64,000 nucleotides of DNA from Chondrosia reniformis (lineage: Eukaryota; Porifera; Demospongiae; Chondrillida; Chondrillidae): positions 746,501 through 810,500 of the forward strand of contig OX359200.1 of NCBI GenBank assembly GCA_947172415.1, in the 5' to 3' direction. Under the pieces are notes generated by a model. The model had not been told where the DNA came from. It was given only the letters and a program-made list of their open reading frames with translations, and ran no database searches. The first letter of the stretch is position 1. The number at the start of each line of letters is the position of its first letter. The translations under genes and the position numbers were made by a program. Shown here in pieces: positions 12,841 to 27,548 of the stretch.

Positions 12841-13147
12841 GGTCTTCAACAGATTTGAAATTGCCAAACTGCAGAATTAATTCCAAAGGTATTAGCTAGC
12901 TATTCTGTAGTGAATACTCTAATAAATGCAGCTAGCTCTTTTATACTTGCTGACATTTCTGTAGGAATAAAATAAAATGCTGAGATCATCATGTGTACCA
13001 GTAGATCATCCTCTCTAGTCTGCCAACACTTCCTCATTCCATACTTGTGTCCCTCCAAGAGGTTAGTATCTGTTGCTATGGTTACAGAAGACTGTTAATC
13101 GGGGTTGATATCATAAGGATCCTGAATGGTTTGCTGACCTTTGCAAC

Positions 13148-13267
13148 CTATAAGTTCTGAGGTACACATGATATGATGGCTTCAGTGGGTGAAACAGGAA
13201 ATAACTATTCAAAATTTAAATTTATACACATAAAAATTATATAATATATATGATAGTTTATAGTGTA

Positions 13268-13275
<8 letters not shown>
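13148..13275. repeat. Direct duplicate of 14798-14925
   Basis: Beginning at CCTATAAGTTCTGAGG, about 120 bp match the block at 14798-14925, with small indels. The copy here runs into an (ATT)n tract and a LINE 3' UTR exactly where the other copy continues with AT-rich sequence, so the LINE tail went into this copy after the duplication. Confidence 0.7.
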
Positions 13276-13308
<33 letters not shown>

Positions 13309-13565
13309 GAGTGCCCATGCTTACAATGAATGTATAAAAGCAAACCAGAGGTGGTTAAGGGGCACAGGACTATACCTGGACACGTATAAACCATCGCCAC
13401 TTAAGGCTACCAGGCCGTCCGCCCAGGTACATAGCCCAGCTGCCTGGGCGCATTAAGCCATCACCACTTAAGGCTACCAAGCCGCACTTCCCAGACAGCC
13501 ACATACAAGCACCGAGTTCGGAGGTGGTGCATCATATAAGTGATAATGAATGTTTGGTGTGGTGT
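13265..13565 (-). mobile_element. Truncated LINE 3' UTR with (TAA)n-type tail
   Basis: 13268-13309 is a trinucleotide tract; 13310-13560 is closely similar to the 3' UTR at 3055-3300 (shared blocks ACCTGGACACGTATAAACCA and TACCAGGCCGTCCGCCCAGG). Only the 3' end is present, as expected of a severely 5'-truncated retrotransposition event. It lies about 400 bp upstream of the DOMON/EGF gene start. Confidence 0.75.
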
Positions 13566-15551
13566 ATGTGGGTGTGGTTGTATACACAAATAAGGTGAGT
13601 GAAGGTGAGTGTATATTATATATACAGTACAAGTTACAATATACTAAGGTAATCTAATGGTCTCTATAATGTGCATTCAGTTCAATTAATGTTAATCTGT
13701 ATCTCTCGAGCTCCCTTGCCATGCACTGATCAACCATTAGACAGCTGTTTCGTCTTCTTCAGTATTATGGTGTTTGATGGATAACATGAGTGACCCATCT
13801 TTCAATTAGTATACTCATGAGCTAGGAAAACTTGTGGTTTTCCTTAACAGTAGATAAGGGAACAGCCAGCATATATAGCGGCTGACACTACAATGTGCTA
13901 TTACAATCCATTTGCATTCAAGAGATGAAGTATTTCATGGTATGGGGAAAATGCAGAGTCGAAATTTGAAAATACATAGTTCGTTGCAAGAAAAAATACA
14001 AACTTTTGAGCTTACTGGGATATTTATATACTCCAACAAACCAGAAAATGTTACTACCGAGTTTGATATCTGAAACAGTCACTCCATTTTGTTATATGCT
14101 ATAATACGTAAATTCATTAAGGAAGTGTACATGTACGTATATAATATCACAGTAAACTACATACGTAATATGATACAATGAAGGACAATTCAGTACCAAT
14201 AAAGCCCTATATATATATACAACACATTTTCAAGAGCACTTATTCTCCAATCCCCTGTATATAATATATTGTTCCCATACGTATGTAAGTATATAGTTTA
14301 TTCTACTTACCTATGTATACGTACATGTTGTATATGGTAGCTAGGTATGAATTTAGATAAGCTTTAATGAGTCTATAACTTCTACATGCTAACAACCTGT
14401 TGCCATTCCACATTTGTACAAGTACAGTTACTTCCACCCTCTCAGTGTAGGAAGGGTGTAAGATTACAACTTCTCACAGTGTCCATTGACCTAAAAACTT
14501 CGAGGTCAGACATGTAAAAACACACTGGATGGACCAGAGATAGGGCTTCTTTACTTGACTTCCATGTAGGTAGCACCTAATCACAACTATTATAACACTT
14601 ATATTTGAGGTATATAATTTGCACTATATATATATTATATATAATTGCAAGGTAGAACACATGGCCTACCAATTACCTTTTAATACCTTAGTATAGACTG
14701 AAGATGATGCATCTGCATGCCATATATCAACAAAGGTTCCAGTCTTAAAGGGGTCTCAGATAATAACCACAGCAGATTTGATTTGCCTTGTGAGGGAGCT
14801 AAGAACCTATAAGTTCTGAGGTACATATGATATGGGGGCTTCAGTGGGTGAAACAGGAAATTTATACACATAAATATCATATAATATATATGATAGTTTA
14901 TAGTGTATATTATATATAAATATATATGACTTGTGTTCGAATTCTCTTATATATCAAGCCATACCTACATCAATATCTTTGATAATATTGCATGATTTCA
15001 CAACAAGTTTTTTTAATCTCAACCTTAGGCCATAATAGAAGACATATTGATACATCCTCCCACATTCCAGCTATACACCTGCATATATATCCATTCTGTT
15101 GAAATTCCTTTGTGTTGCAACTCTCTTAGGAAATATAGAGGGGAATATGCTTGTGAAATATAAGGATAGCCAAAGTTATAGTCTTTTAAGAAATTCATTA
15201 GAATTTATAAGCTGCATTGGTTATTCCTGATATATAACCAGCCATCACAAAAGAGTTGGGTAACAAAGATGATATGAAGTAATAAGTAATTCAATTTAAT
15301 TATCAGTTTTTGAAGAGCACTACAGAAGGTTGAAATGTTAAAAGATTTAACTAAAACTGTGTGTGGCTTTAGATGGTAAAAGGTCAGAAAATGAACCCTT
15401 TTCAGAGAAAAGTTCACAAATTCCTCATCTATCAAAATGACAGGTTATATCATACTAGTACAAAGTAAAGAAGCCTAAAGTAGCTACTGAGAGTTATGAC
15501 TTAATGTCTCCTCTTAATATGGTATCTTTGTGAACTCAATTCCAGAACCCC
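13566..15551. other. Intergenic region between the two DOMON genes
   Basis: About 2 kb without a supportable gene. It contains a phrase near 13742 (GCTGTTTCGTCTTCTTCAGT) like the ends of Penelope-type elements, the second copy of the 13148 duplication (14798-14925), and AT-rich sequence. Short ORFs here show no domain, splice context or composition that would support them. Confidence 0.4.
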
Positions 15552-18500
15552 TCAATTACGCTTGAGTGGCTGTAAACATTGGAAGTTCTCCTCAATCTTT
15601 CTTCTAGCAGGAGTCTATAGTCATAGATTGTAGATTAGTTGTCAAAGAAACACATTCAAAGAATAATGTTAAGCAGTGAACTCACATTTTTAAACCGTCT
15701 GGCAACGCAAGAACCGAATCTTCTTAGACAACCCTGTGCTTTAAAGAGCCCTCCTTTGCATTGGAAAGTTCTCTGTGTACATCTCTGTGGTATCCCGAGA
15801 GTTCTTCCTGAGTACGGACATGCATTGCATGTTGTAACTGGAAGACAGTCTGGAGGTACACAATCTTCCAATCCAATATTCACTGTCACCTCACTTTCAC
15901 TAAAATCACCACCACTATATGATAAACCAAGATCTCCTTGAATATGCATAGTGATAACCAAACCACAAGCATTTAACTTAAAAAATTGACAACCATCTTA
16001 TTTTAGCATTGAAATAATATTCCATTTTGCTGTAAATCCAATTCTATCAAAAAGTGATATTTTCTTCCAATTAATAGTGCAAATACTTGTGTACCTTAGT
16101 AGTAGCCATTGTGTTAGTGGTCCACCCAGTTAAAAATAATACAAAGAAATTAAACAGACGCAAAATCAAAGTCAAGTTAATGATAAAATCTATAGAAATT
16201 TTTTGATCAGCAACTTGAATTGTGGCAATAGCTATAGAGCAATTGAAAGTATGTTCTACCCTTTTTGTCAGCCATTTTTAATGAGAGTGAATCGTTTAGT
16301 CTATTCTAATGAACTTTTCTTATCCTCATTCAGATGTGTTAACAATTAAACTAGGTATCTCTAAATTATTCAAGTATATAACAAGCTCATGTGCATTCAG
16401 CAAGACATTTAAACTACAGAGTATACATACATAATAACATGTACATGATAATGTACATTTGCTTTCAATGAAAATGGCAGACAAAAATGGCAAAACTTTG
16501 ATATTAACTAAACTTTGATTTGTGTTTGCTACCACTGGGTGGTCTGGAAGTAGGTTAGTGGGGACGATACAATGTAATACAATAATAAAAGATCCTTGTG
16601 GTATATAGTATTGTCAAGTCACTGTTAGCATATATGTATATTTAGTATTCACAAACATATTATAACCCACATTTGAATGCTAATAATATGATAAATATAT
16701 GATAGCTCACATGTAGCAGAAGGTGTTAGTGGGGTCTAAGGTATTTGAACACAGGCTGTGAGTGCACTGCTTGATAGCTGAAGGGGGTCCAATGAACGGG
16801 AGGAGAGGTAGATGAGAGAGGTGGAGATGAGGAATATAGGAGAAATGGAGATGAGGGACAGATGAGAGAGATGGAGATGAGGGACAGTTGGGAGAGATGG
16901 AGATGAGGGACAGATGAGAGAGATGGAGATGAGGGACAGATGAGAGAGATGGAGATGAGGGACAGTTGGGAGAGATGGAGATGAGGGACAGATGGGAGAG
17001 ATGGAGATGAAGGACAGATGGGAGAGATGGAGATGAGGGACAGTTGGGAGAGATGGAGATGAGGGACAGATGGGAGAGATGGAGATGAGGGACAGATGGG
17101 AGAGATGGAGATGAGGGACAGTTGGGAGAGATGGAGATGAGGGACAGATGAGAGAGATGGAGATGAGGGACAGTTGGGAGAGATGGAGATGAGGGACAGA
17201 TGGGAGAGATGGAGATGAGGGACAGATGGGAGAGATGGAGATGAGGGACAGTTGGGAGAGATGGAGATGAGGGACAGATGGGAGAGATGGAGATGAGGGA
17301 CAGTTGGGAGAGATGGAGATGAGGGACAGATGGGAGAGATGGAGATGAGGGACAGATGGGAGAGATGGAGATGAGGGACAGTTGGGAGAGATGGAGATGA
17401 GGGACAGATGGAAAAGATGGAGAGAAGAGATAGAGAGGGAGTGATTAATTATATTTAAAAGGTATGATTCAATCACTACATACCTCTTACACAACTTGGA
17501 CAACAATTGCCAGGCAACGTCATTATCTCGTAACCAGGTCGACACAGTGGAATAACACAAGATATTACCTAAAAAATAGGTTTCAAGTGAAGATGAATCT
17601 GTTCCTATTGGGCTAATCAATCAACTCACTGCACAGACTAATTCTCCATTGCTGCAAACACTGTAATGGACAAGAAGAACAAATTAAACATTGAACAAAT
17701 GAATAACACATAAAGACTTACCAATGATCAACGCAAGGGTCATTTGGTTCAAACCTCTTACCATTCAAGATAGAGCTGCCATTTTTAAGTTGACAAGAAG
17801 CTATAATGAAGGTATGTAATTAGACATAGCATAATTTATCCAATTAATATATAAAATGAGTAAATTGAGATGTGTATAATGTAATAGTTTTACGTACTTT
17901 TGACGCAACTTGGGCAACAATTACCAGGCAGAGTTACTATATCATAACCTGGTACACAAAGAGGGATAGCGCAAAATATTTCCTAATAAGAAATTCTATA
18001 AATAAATGTGTATCGACTAATTGACCAATCAACTAACTGCACAGATTAATTCTCCATTGCTGCAAACACTGTAATGGACAAGAAGAACAAATTAAACATT
18101 AAACAAATGAATAACACATAAAGACTTACCAATGATCAACGCAAGGGTCATCTGGTTCATAGATCTCACCATTTAAGATAGAGGTGCCATTTTCCAGTAT
18201 GCAAGAAGCTATAAGTGGATTAATGTAGCCATTCAGGTACTGCATACATCCATACAATTACATGTGATGTAAAGAGTCATATATAACTTGCAGACATACT
18301 ATTCACACATTGAGGACAACATTGCCCTGGCAACACCAATGGTTCCTGGCCAACTCCACAAATAGGAATGGAGCATGCGATTATCTAAGAGGTAAATGTC
18401 ATGATATAAAATAAAGTTGGGAGTACCGGATAAAAAATTCAATAAATGAATGTGTATCTGTGCCTAATTGACCAATCAACTAACTGCACAGATTAATTCT

Positions 18501-21500
18501 CCATTGCTGCAAACACTGTAATAGACAAGTAGAAGAAATTAAATTTTGAACAAATGAATAACACATAAAGACTTACCAATGGTCAACGCAAGGGTCATCT
18601 GGTTCATAGATCTCACCATTTAAGATAGAGGTGCCATTTTCCAGTATGCAAGAAGCTATAAGTGGATTAATGTAGCCATTCAGGTACTGCATACATCCAT
18701 ACAATTACATGTGATGTAAAGAGTCATATATAACTTGCAGACATACTATTCACACATTGAGGACAACATTGCCCTGGCAACACCAATGGTTCCTGGCCAA
18801 CTCCACAAATAGGAATGGAGCATGTGATTATCTAAGAGGTAAATGTCATGATATAAAATAAAGTTGGGAGTACTGGATAAAAAATTCAATAAATGAATGT
18901 GTATCTGTGCCTAATTGACCAATCAACTAACTGCACAGATAAATTCTCCATTGCTGCAAACACTGTAATAGACAAGTAGAAGAAATTAAATTTTGAACAA
19001 ATGAATAACACATAAAGACTTACCAATGGTCAACGCAAGGGTCATCTGGTTCATAGATCTCACCATTTAAGATAGAGGTGCCATTTTCCAGTATGCAAGA
19101 AGCTATAAGTGGATTAATGTAGCCATTCAGGTACTGCATACATCCATACAATTACATGTGATGTAAAGAGTCATATATAACTTGCAGACATACTATTCAC
19201 ACATTGAGGACAACATTGCCCTGGCAACACCAATGGTTCCTGGCCAACTCCACAAATAGGAATGGAGCATGTGATTATCTAAGAGGTAAATGTCATGATA
19301 TAAAATAAAGTTGGGAGTACCGGATAAAAAATTCAATAAATGAATGTGTATCTGTGCCTAATTGACCAATCAACTAACTGCACAGATAAATTCTCCATTG
19401 CTGCAAACACTGTAATATTATAGACGAGAAGAAGAAATTAAACTTTGAACAAATGAATAACACATAAAGACTTACCAATGATCAACGCAAGGGTCATCTG
19501 GTTCATATGTCTCACCATTCAAGATAAAAGTGCCATTTTCCAGTATGCAAGAAGCTATAAGTGGATTAATGTAGCCATGCAGGTACTGCATACATCCATA
19601 CAATTACATGTGATGTAAAGAGTCATTTATTAAGTCCAGACACACACCTGGACAATCTACTGCACTTGGTAGGTCTATTCTAGTTTCAGAAATAGATCTA
19701 AAAGTGTGCCTGGAGAAGATCTTTTCTGAAAAATTAGCCACACGTCCACCCCAAGCATAGAGAAAGAACACTGAGCTATTAAGTGCAATGTCACTCCGAT
19801 CTCCTGTAACACGTTTTCTACTAAAAAATATTGTAACTTCAGAACCAGTTCTGGTGACTGAACTATCCATCAAGTTGTTTTCCGAGTCCATAGGAGGGCG
19901 AGACCGACGTGTTGCAAAGCTACATCATTACATAACATCTTGACTTACCCACTGTACGTATGTATATAATCTTAACTATGGGATATGCTGCATATGCCAC
20001 ACCCATAAGGGTACGTACTAGTACCACCCCTTCCCTAGCAACATCCCTCAAAAGGAGACGGCATACTTTAACTTTTCTACAGTTTATTTTTTCAAATTGG
20101 AACAGCCGAGGCACATACTTACATCTAAAAGATCCCCCCCATGAAAGGATGGATCTTATTCAATTACATGCATTCAGATGAACATGTACAGAATCAGCTG
20201 TCCGGCCCAGTGGAGCAGAAGAAGAAAGAAAAGACTCCTGTATCTTCATTCAAAGCTCTCTCCAGGTTTAGTTCCCTATAGGCTCTTTATAGGTACAAGT
20301 AAATAAAAAACATTTACAAAAATGATGTTAGAAGTAGGAATGGTAGTGTTCACTAATACATCTGCAAAAAGTATCGAAACAAGACACTGATTATATGATA
20401 AGGCTAATCATACAGAAGTTGCATATATACTGAAATTTAAGTAAATTAACCATACACTTCTGTGTTTGGGCGCACTAACCTTAAGTAGGAATGGTGCGCC
20501 CAAACACAGAAGTGTATGGTTAATTTACTTAAATTTCAGTATATATGCAACTTCTGTATGATTAGCCTTATCATATAATCAGTGTCTTGTTTCGATACTT
20601 TTTGCAGATGTATTAGTGAACACTACCATTCCTACTTCTAACATCATTTTTGTAAATGTTTTTTATTTACTTGTATTCCCCCTTTTTTTCCTCTTAATAT
20701 TACTAGTTTTAAATTGATTTGAAAGTTTTCTTGGCGAAGATCTCAAAATAACGTCTTAGACAAGAGAAATATGCCGAAAACCATGATCTCTTAATTAAAA
20801 AATGGCGTCCGAGAAGACCACAATTTTCGCTCTTCACAATTAACATGCTTATTGTAGAGCGCATTCAGATTTAGGGCTGTCTATTCCCTAGTTCCGAAAT
20901 ATTTATGACGATTTATAACTAGTACGTGCCCGCATAAGTTCGCATATTAGCGCTAGTCTATTCAATAAAAGAAGAAGAAGAAGAAGAAGAAGAAGAAGAA
21001 GAAGAAGAAGAAGAAGAAGAAGAAAAAATGAATTTTGGAAGTGGGTCTATTCCTAGTTAGCCGCTTTTTGAACGCTATAGAGCGTGTAGAGCGTCGAAAC
21101 ATGTTTTGGCATTTAGGAAAGCGTGCATTAATCGCTGCAAATAACCGAATATAACCGAAAATCGCTTCGTTGGCGATTTATGAGGTGTTGATTGCTAATA
21201 CATTGGATAGGGCGGCCATTTTTTTTTCCGGCCATTCCTACTTAGAGAGTACTACCGTACTCTCTGATATGGCATGTAGGAAAATGGTGTATAAGATTTT
21301 TCATGCATACTAGGTCCTTAGGTCTTATTCTTACCCGTCATAGAGGAACGAACTCCCTTCTGAAGAAGCAGCTCCAATTACAACATCACTGTTGGCCTAA
21401 GAAGAGACATTAAAGAGGTCGCCAAGGATACAGACCATGCATGCAGGATTAACACATATATACCATTGCTCTGTTGTTGGAGAACCCTATGCCGACCCAT

Positions 21501-22286
21501 CCTCTGGTCCGTGCGGTCACTTGAAATTCAATGATGTCACCTTCAACACACCACTGAGCAGTGTATCTACTGGAAGGGTCAGTCCAGTTTCCACAGCAAC
21601 CAACTAATGAAGGGTATATGGCTTCTAAAGTGCACTAGCTTAATTGTATCGACTGTAAGTGCATTAATTAAATTATATATTGTGTATATCATAAACCAGC
21701 TAACAATTTATTATATACACGAATAATTTCGGTGTATGCTGCGTATGTATATTAATATAGAGGGACCATCTTTTAGCATGCATCGATTTGGCAAATAATT
21801 GCTTACCGGGGCTTCCTATTTTGTGTAAAATGCACGCGCCTATTTTTCTTTTCCTGCCCGCTCGCTCGTAGGAGGTCGTATAGGCTATTGGCCTTTTGGT
21901 GTTTTAAAAGACCTACCCTATTCGACAATTTAATAATAGTCAGTCCAGGTAGCAAATTTAAAGCGAAAGTCGAGAATGTTTGGACTCACTACTAGACAAT
22001 GCTGAAAAGATTAGTAAAAAATTAAATAGCCCAACCCATGGTGGGTTTACAAGTCACTGGCAGGGTAGTAATAGGGTTCATTTCAAGGACTAGGGCCATA
22101 CTGGGAGGGTTAGGTAGGTAGTGATTGAAATGAAAATTATTCTTTCCTGAACAGGCCCTCTCCTCTTTATTATAGTAGTACTGCACTTTATCGCCACTCA
22201 CCAAGGTGCGGGTGATCTATATCTAGGGCAGCAGATCCGAGCACATCAATCCCAAGGGCGAAGAACAAGAACAGAGACACGGCCAT
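15552..22286 (-). CDS. Secreted protein: DOMON - five VWC domains - Cys-rich C-terminus
   Basis: The start at 22286 opens a signal peptide (MAVSLFLFFALGIDVLGSAA). A DOMON domain follows over three exons (about 21604-21475, 21400-21335, 19912-19645; GWVGIGF, then SVFFLYAWGG). Five VWC domains follow, each split over three exons with the same phases, e.g. VCSNGELICA and LPGQCCPQCV. A 25-nt exon (16735-16711) links by phase to a Cys-rich exon (15914-15686; GCLRRFGSCVARRFKN) and a last exon (15614-15552; ENFQCLQPLKRN then stop). The phases of these last exons match those of the paralogue at 4738-12840, which supports both models. It is likely an extracellular matrix or secreted factor; ligand unknown. 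Confidence 0.75.
16795..17430. repeat. 26-bp minisatellite in an intron
   Basis: About 24 copies of GGGAGAGATGGAGATGAGGG plus ACAGAT with an ACAGTT variant. It creates a 294-residue minus-strand ORF rich in Ser, Pro, His and Leu that is not a gene. It lies in the intron between the fifth VWC domain and the 25-nt exon. Confidence 0.9.
18036..19570. repeat. Recent tandem duplication of a whole VWC cassette (about 447 bp)
   Basis: Three near-identical units of about 446-456 bp, each with the three VWC exons and their introns, repeat at about 18130, 18577, 19023 and 19479 (position of the first VWC exon). Introns are as similar as exons, so the duplications are recent. Two more diverged VWC copies lie downstream in the gene (17983-17487). 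Collapse or expansion in assembly would change the domain count. Confidence 0.85.
20294..20675. repeat. Perfect palindrome, 181-bp arms, 20-bp spacer
   Basis: The arm 20294-20474 is, base for base as far as I can read it, the inverse of 20495-20675. The spacer is 20475-20494. It lies in a DOMON-gene intron, inside an interrupted copy of the dispersed repeat. The inner edge carries a TAGGAATGG phrase also found at the outer end near 21232, so it may be an inverted duplication of one end of a small transposon. Confidence 0.95.
20482..21243. mobile_element. Candidate TA-flanked MITE with AGTAGGAATGG termini
   Basis: AGTAGGAATGG at 20484-20494 and its inverse CCATTCCTACT at 21232-21242 are each flanked by TA, as in Tc1/mariner-type insertions. 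About 760 bp, no transposase frame; a (GAA)n tract lies at 20971-21024. The right arm of the palindrome is its left end. The termini are short, so the boundary call is tentative. Confidence 0.45.
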
Positions 22287-22590
22287 GTTCTTCGTAAGGA
22301 ATAGACGGACAGATTATACAGCTATGGTGTTAAGCTCTAATATATAGAGAGTCAGCCAAAACACGTAAGTATCACGTTGCACGCCTCTGTGTATTAGTAA
22401 TTATCAGGCAGAATTTGAAGGAGCCAGACGACTGTCCATCCATTCGCATCGCCGGCAAATTTCCCATAAAAAATAAGCCAAGAGAATACACATCACCTCG
22501 CAGGTCAAGTTGATTGTAACAAATAAGTAAATCAAACAATTTGCAATGATTAAAACTTTTTTTACTAATAAAAACAAAAGTTAATTATAT

Positions 22591-24688
22591 CTACAATTCA
22601 ACCTGCACCCAAACAGGGCAGTGATCTGATACGTATGCATCTGGTGAAGTTCCTCGCTCCTTGTACTTCAAGCCTTCCCTCACAACTCCAAATTCACCCT
22701 TGAACAAGCTACTGTAGTCTACTTGGGTCATCCAGACGTTGTCGTAGCTGTGAGATCCATCAGGTTTGGACTTGCCAATATTTGTGAATGTATCCGGTGG
22801 AATTGTATTAATATAACCACTTTGGACTAGTGGCTCAAATGCTACATAGAAAGTATGAATACATTTGTGTAACTGTACAGTAATTTTTTCATATTGTTAT
22901 TATTATTATTATCTATGCATTGTATGAATATTATTATTATTATTATTATGAGCTACATAATATATAAAAGAGAGAAGGAACTATACATGTGTAGAAAGAA
23001 ATCATTCTAAATATAGTAGCAGTAGTATTAAGTAACTTGGACAAGTATAGCATATAACAAGGTATAGTTTTGTTCCACGACTGCCAGGTCAGTGCAAAGG
23101 TGAAAGGTCGCCACATGTAGAACTGACCTTCATCATCAGGAGCCAAGTTAAAATCTCCTAAAAGTACCAGTACAATGTTCTCCATTCCAGAGTTCTGTGC
23201 ACTCTGTATTGTTGCAGTACACAGGGCTGGTAGCAAGTGTATTTCAGACTATAAATATGCAATAAATTATGTAATATGTAATTCCCTCAAGACATTGCCT
23301 ATACTTTAAATGATCTTAATTTTCAAATATAGTAATATACATTGTATCTACTTTCCATTTGACAGGTTCACATTCCCAAATCAATATACTTACCTTTAAT
23401 TTGGACAAATCCACATTCCCAAATCAATATACTTACCTTTAATTTGGACAAATCCACATTCCCAAATCCAGCTGCTTTCAGATGAATTGTGCAAAAAATC
23501 ATTTCAGAGCTACCCAAAGCCGTCTATATATATTGAATATCAAGGAACTACTTTGTATCTGTATGTTAGTACATATCCATCACAGGGAAGAAGAGGAAAG
23601 TGAAGAGAATTATGGAGCTGTGACTAACTTTAAAAACTGAAATGAAACTGGCTCTAGTGAAATCTGAGGCTGATACACGGAGAAGACCTGACTGTTTTAA
23701 CTGAAGCGCACTGCTATTCCAGAGGAATCCATTGTACTCCATGCCCTATGGGTGGGGGGTGGGGTAGAGGGTAGGTAATGGTAGAATGGAACTATTTACT
23801 TTTAATCAAAATAATAATCACTTGAAACATTCTTCCTACAGTGTCTGAAGTACAGGAAAACCATCTTCTTCTCTGGTAATCCTTTTTGTTTACCGCCTCA
23901 CAAATCTAGTGAAAGGAGAAGAACAACTATTTAACAATAGTGTACAATTTAGTTTTTGAGTTATAGCACTCAATATATTCATCCTCCTTAGATTGTTAAA
24001 TTCAGGAGTGGGGTACTTACTGTAGAAAGGACGTTCCTGTCACCTAGTTCTTGAAGTGCTAAAATATCTAATCTGTAGGAGACAAGTGTTTGGTCAAGAA
24101 ACTCAAATGACAACTTTAGAGAAGATTAACTAACTTGTGTTTGATAATTATGGTTGCGATTACATCAATAATGTTACCCTTGGATGCCTTCTGTGAAGTA
24201 AACTGCTTTAAATTCCATGTAGCAATTCTAACACTGCTTCTTTGTTGCGAAGCAGCTGGGTCATTAGCGGCAGCAGAAGGTTGAACCGGAACCAGCTCAA
24301 CTGATACCTCATAGCTGGGGGGCGGGGCTATGTACAGTTGAGTATACAAGCAATTGTATGTATTATTATCCATTCCAGCCACACTTCTGAGATCGCTCAA
24401 GTCGTCAAAACAACCAAATTGTCTTCTGTGAGCGATAATATTTCGAGCTAACTCTCTCTTTCCTTTCATTTGTGTCAGCATCAAGAGCTGGTCTGCAGTG
24501 GTAGTGTTTACGTCTAGTTTTCTCACTTCGGTATCAAGTTGGTTGCTATCCTGGTTACTAGGATGTCCAGCGAAGTGCTGCAATTCGCGTTGTCGTTCTC
24601 TTGGCGAGGTCGATCTGTAAGTGACGGTGGCGTTCTGTAGAGGAGTGCCCTCTTGAGGGGAGCTATTGCGCTTAAAACAGTTTCCCAT
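22591..24688 (-). CDS. EEPD1: EEPD1-like endonuclease/exonuclease/phosphatase protein
   Basis: The start at 24688 gives MGNCFKRN, a likely N-myristoylation site as in vertebrate EEPD1. A helix-hairpin-helix region follows (KLDVNTTTADQLLMLTQMKG), then the EEP fold over several exons: RIATWNLKQF, LDILALQELGDRN, EYNGFLWNSS, LLGDFNLAPDDE and a terminal exon ending VSDHCPVWVQVEL then stop. These are the expected Asn, Glu, GDFN and SDH catalytic motifs. EEPD1 has been linked to stalled-fork processing and membrane-associated functions. The ATG lies 124 bp from the AHCY ATG on the other strand, so the promoter is shared. Exon junctions are hand-called. A 47-bp tandem duplication at 23385-23470 covers one donor site. 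Confidence 0.85.
23380..23480. repeat. About 47-bp tandem duplication across a splice junction
   Basis: TTAATTTGGACAAATCCACA and the following CTTACC splice-donor context occur as three partial copies starting near 23396, 23433 and 23444. The duplication provides extra candidate donor sites for one EEPD1 exon (AGFGNVDLSKLK), so the exon end is ambiguous. Confidence 0.75.
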
Positions 24689-24811
24689 CTGTGGGTACAG
24701 GGCGTGTCGGTAACTAAAGTATAAATAGGGAATTTCCCTCCGTGTCAGGCGGAGAACTCGCACACGTGTTCACGAAAACTCACGTGTTGTTCTCTCTTGG
24801 CAGATCTAGAT
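24689..24811. promoter_or_regulatory. Bidirectional EEPD1/AHCY promoter with two CACGTG E-boxes
   Basis: Only 123 bp separate the two start codons. CACGTG occurs at 24763-24768 and 24781-24786, 18 bp apart. Such boxes bind bHLH-zip factors of the Myc/Max/USF type; Myc control of AHCY is known in mammals, but the link here is inference. Confidence 0.6.
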
Positions 24812-27315
<2,504 letters not shown>

Positions 27316-27548
27316 CTTATAATAAATAGTAGACAAAAATGAATCAAACTAAGAATAAAGCATCGATCATATTGTAACTTTTGGAATTATTCAGATATTC
27401 GCGAAATTCCAGCAGCAAAAATCAAGTAGGCAGTTAAAAGTACGAGTGCAGTCTTTACGTAGGCGGAAAGTAGGCGTTTATATAAGGCGCTTAATTCCAT
27501 GATTAGGCTTTTAAATCACGTGAGCAAGGGCTACACGTGGAAGAGAAA
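27316..27548 (+). promoter_or_regulatory. Short promoter of eL14 with two CACGTG E-boxes
   Basis: CACGTG at 27517-27522 and 27534-27539 lie 33 and 15 bp upstream of the ATG, spaced 17 bp, much as in the AHCY/EEPD1 promoter (18 bp). The whole gap to the AHCY stop is 233 bp. Confidence 0.55.

Noticed and set aside
16736..17620. 294-residue minus-strand ORF rich in Ser/Pro/His/Leu
   Set aside because: It is a read-through of a 26-bp minisatellite within an intron of the VWC gene.
21886..21902. Possible U2 snRNA start (GGCCTTTTGG)
   Set aside because: Only a short match; the rest of U2, including the branch-recognition region, is absent.
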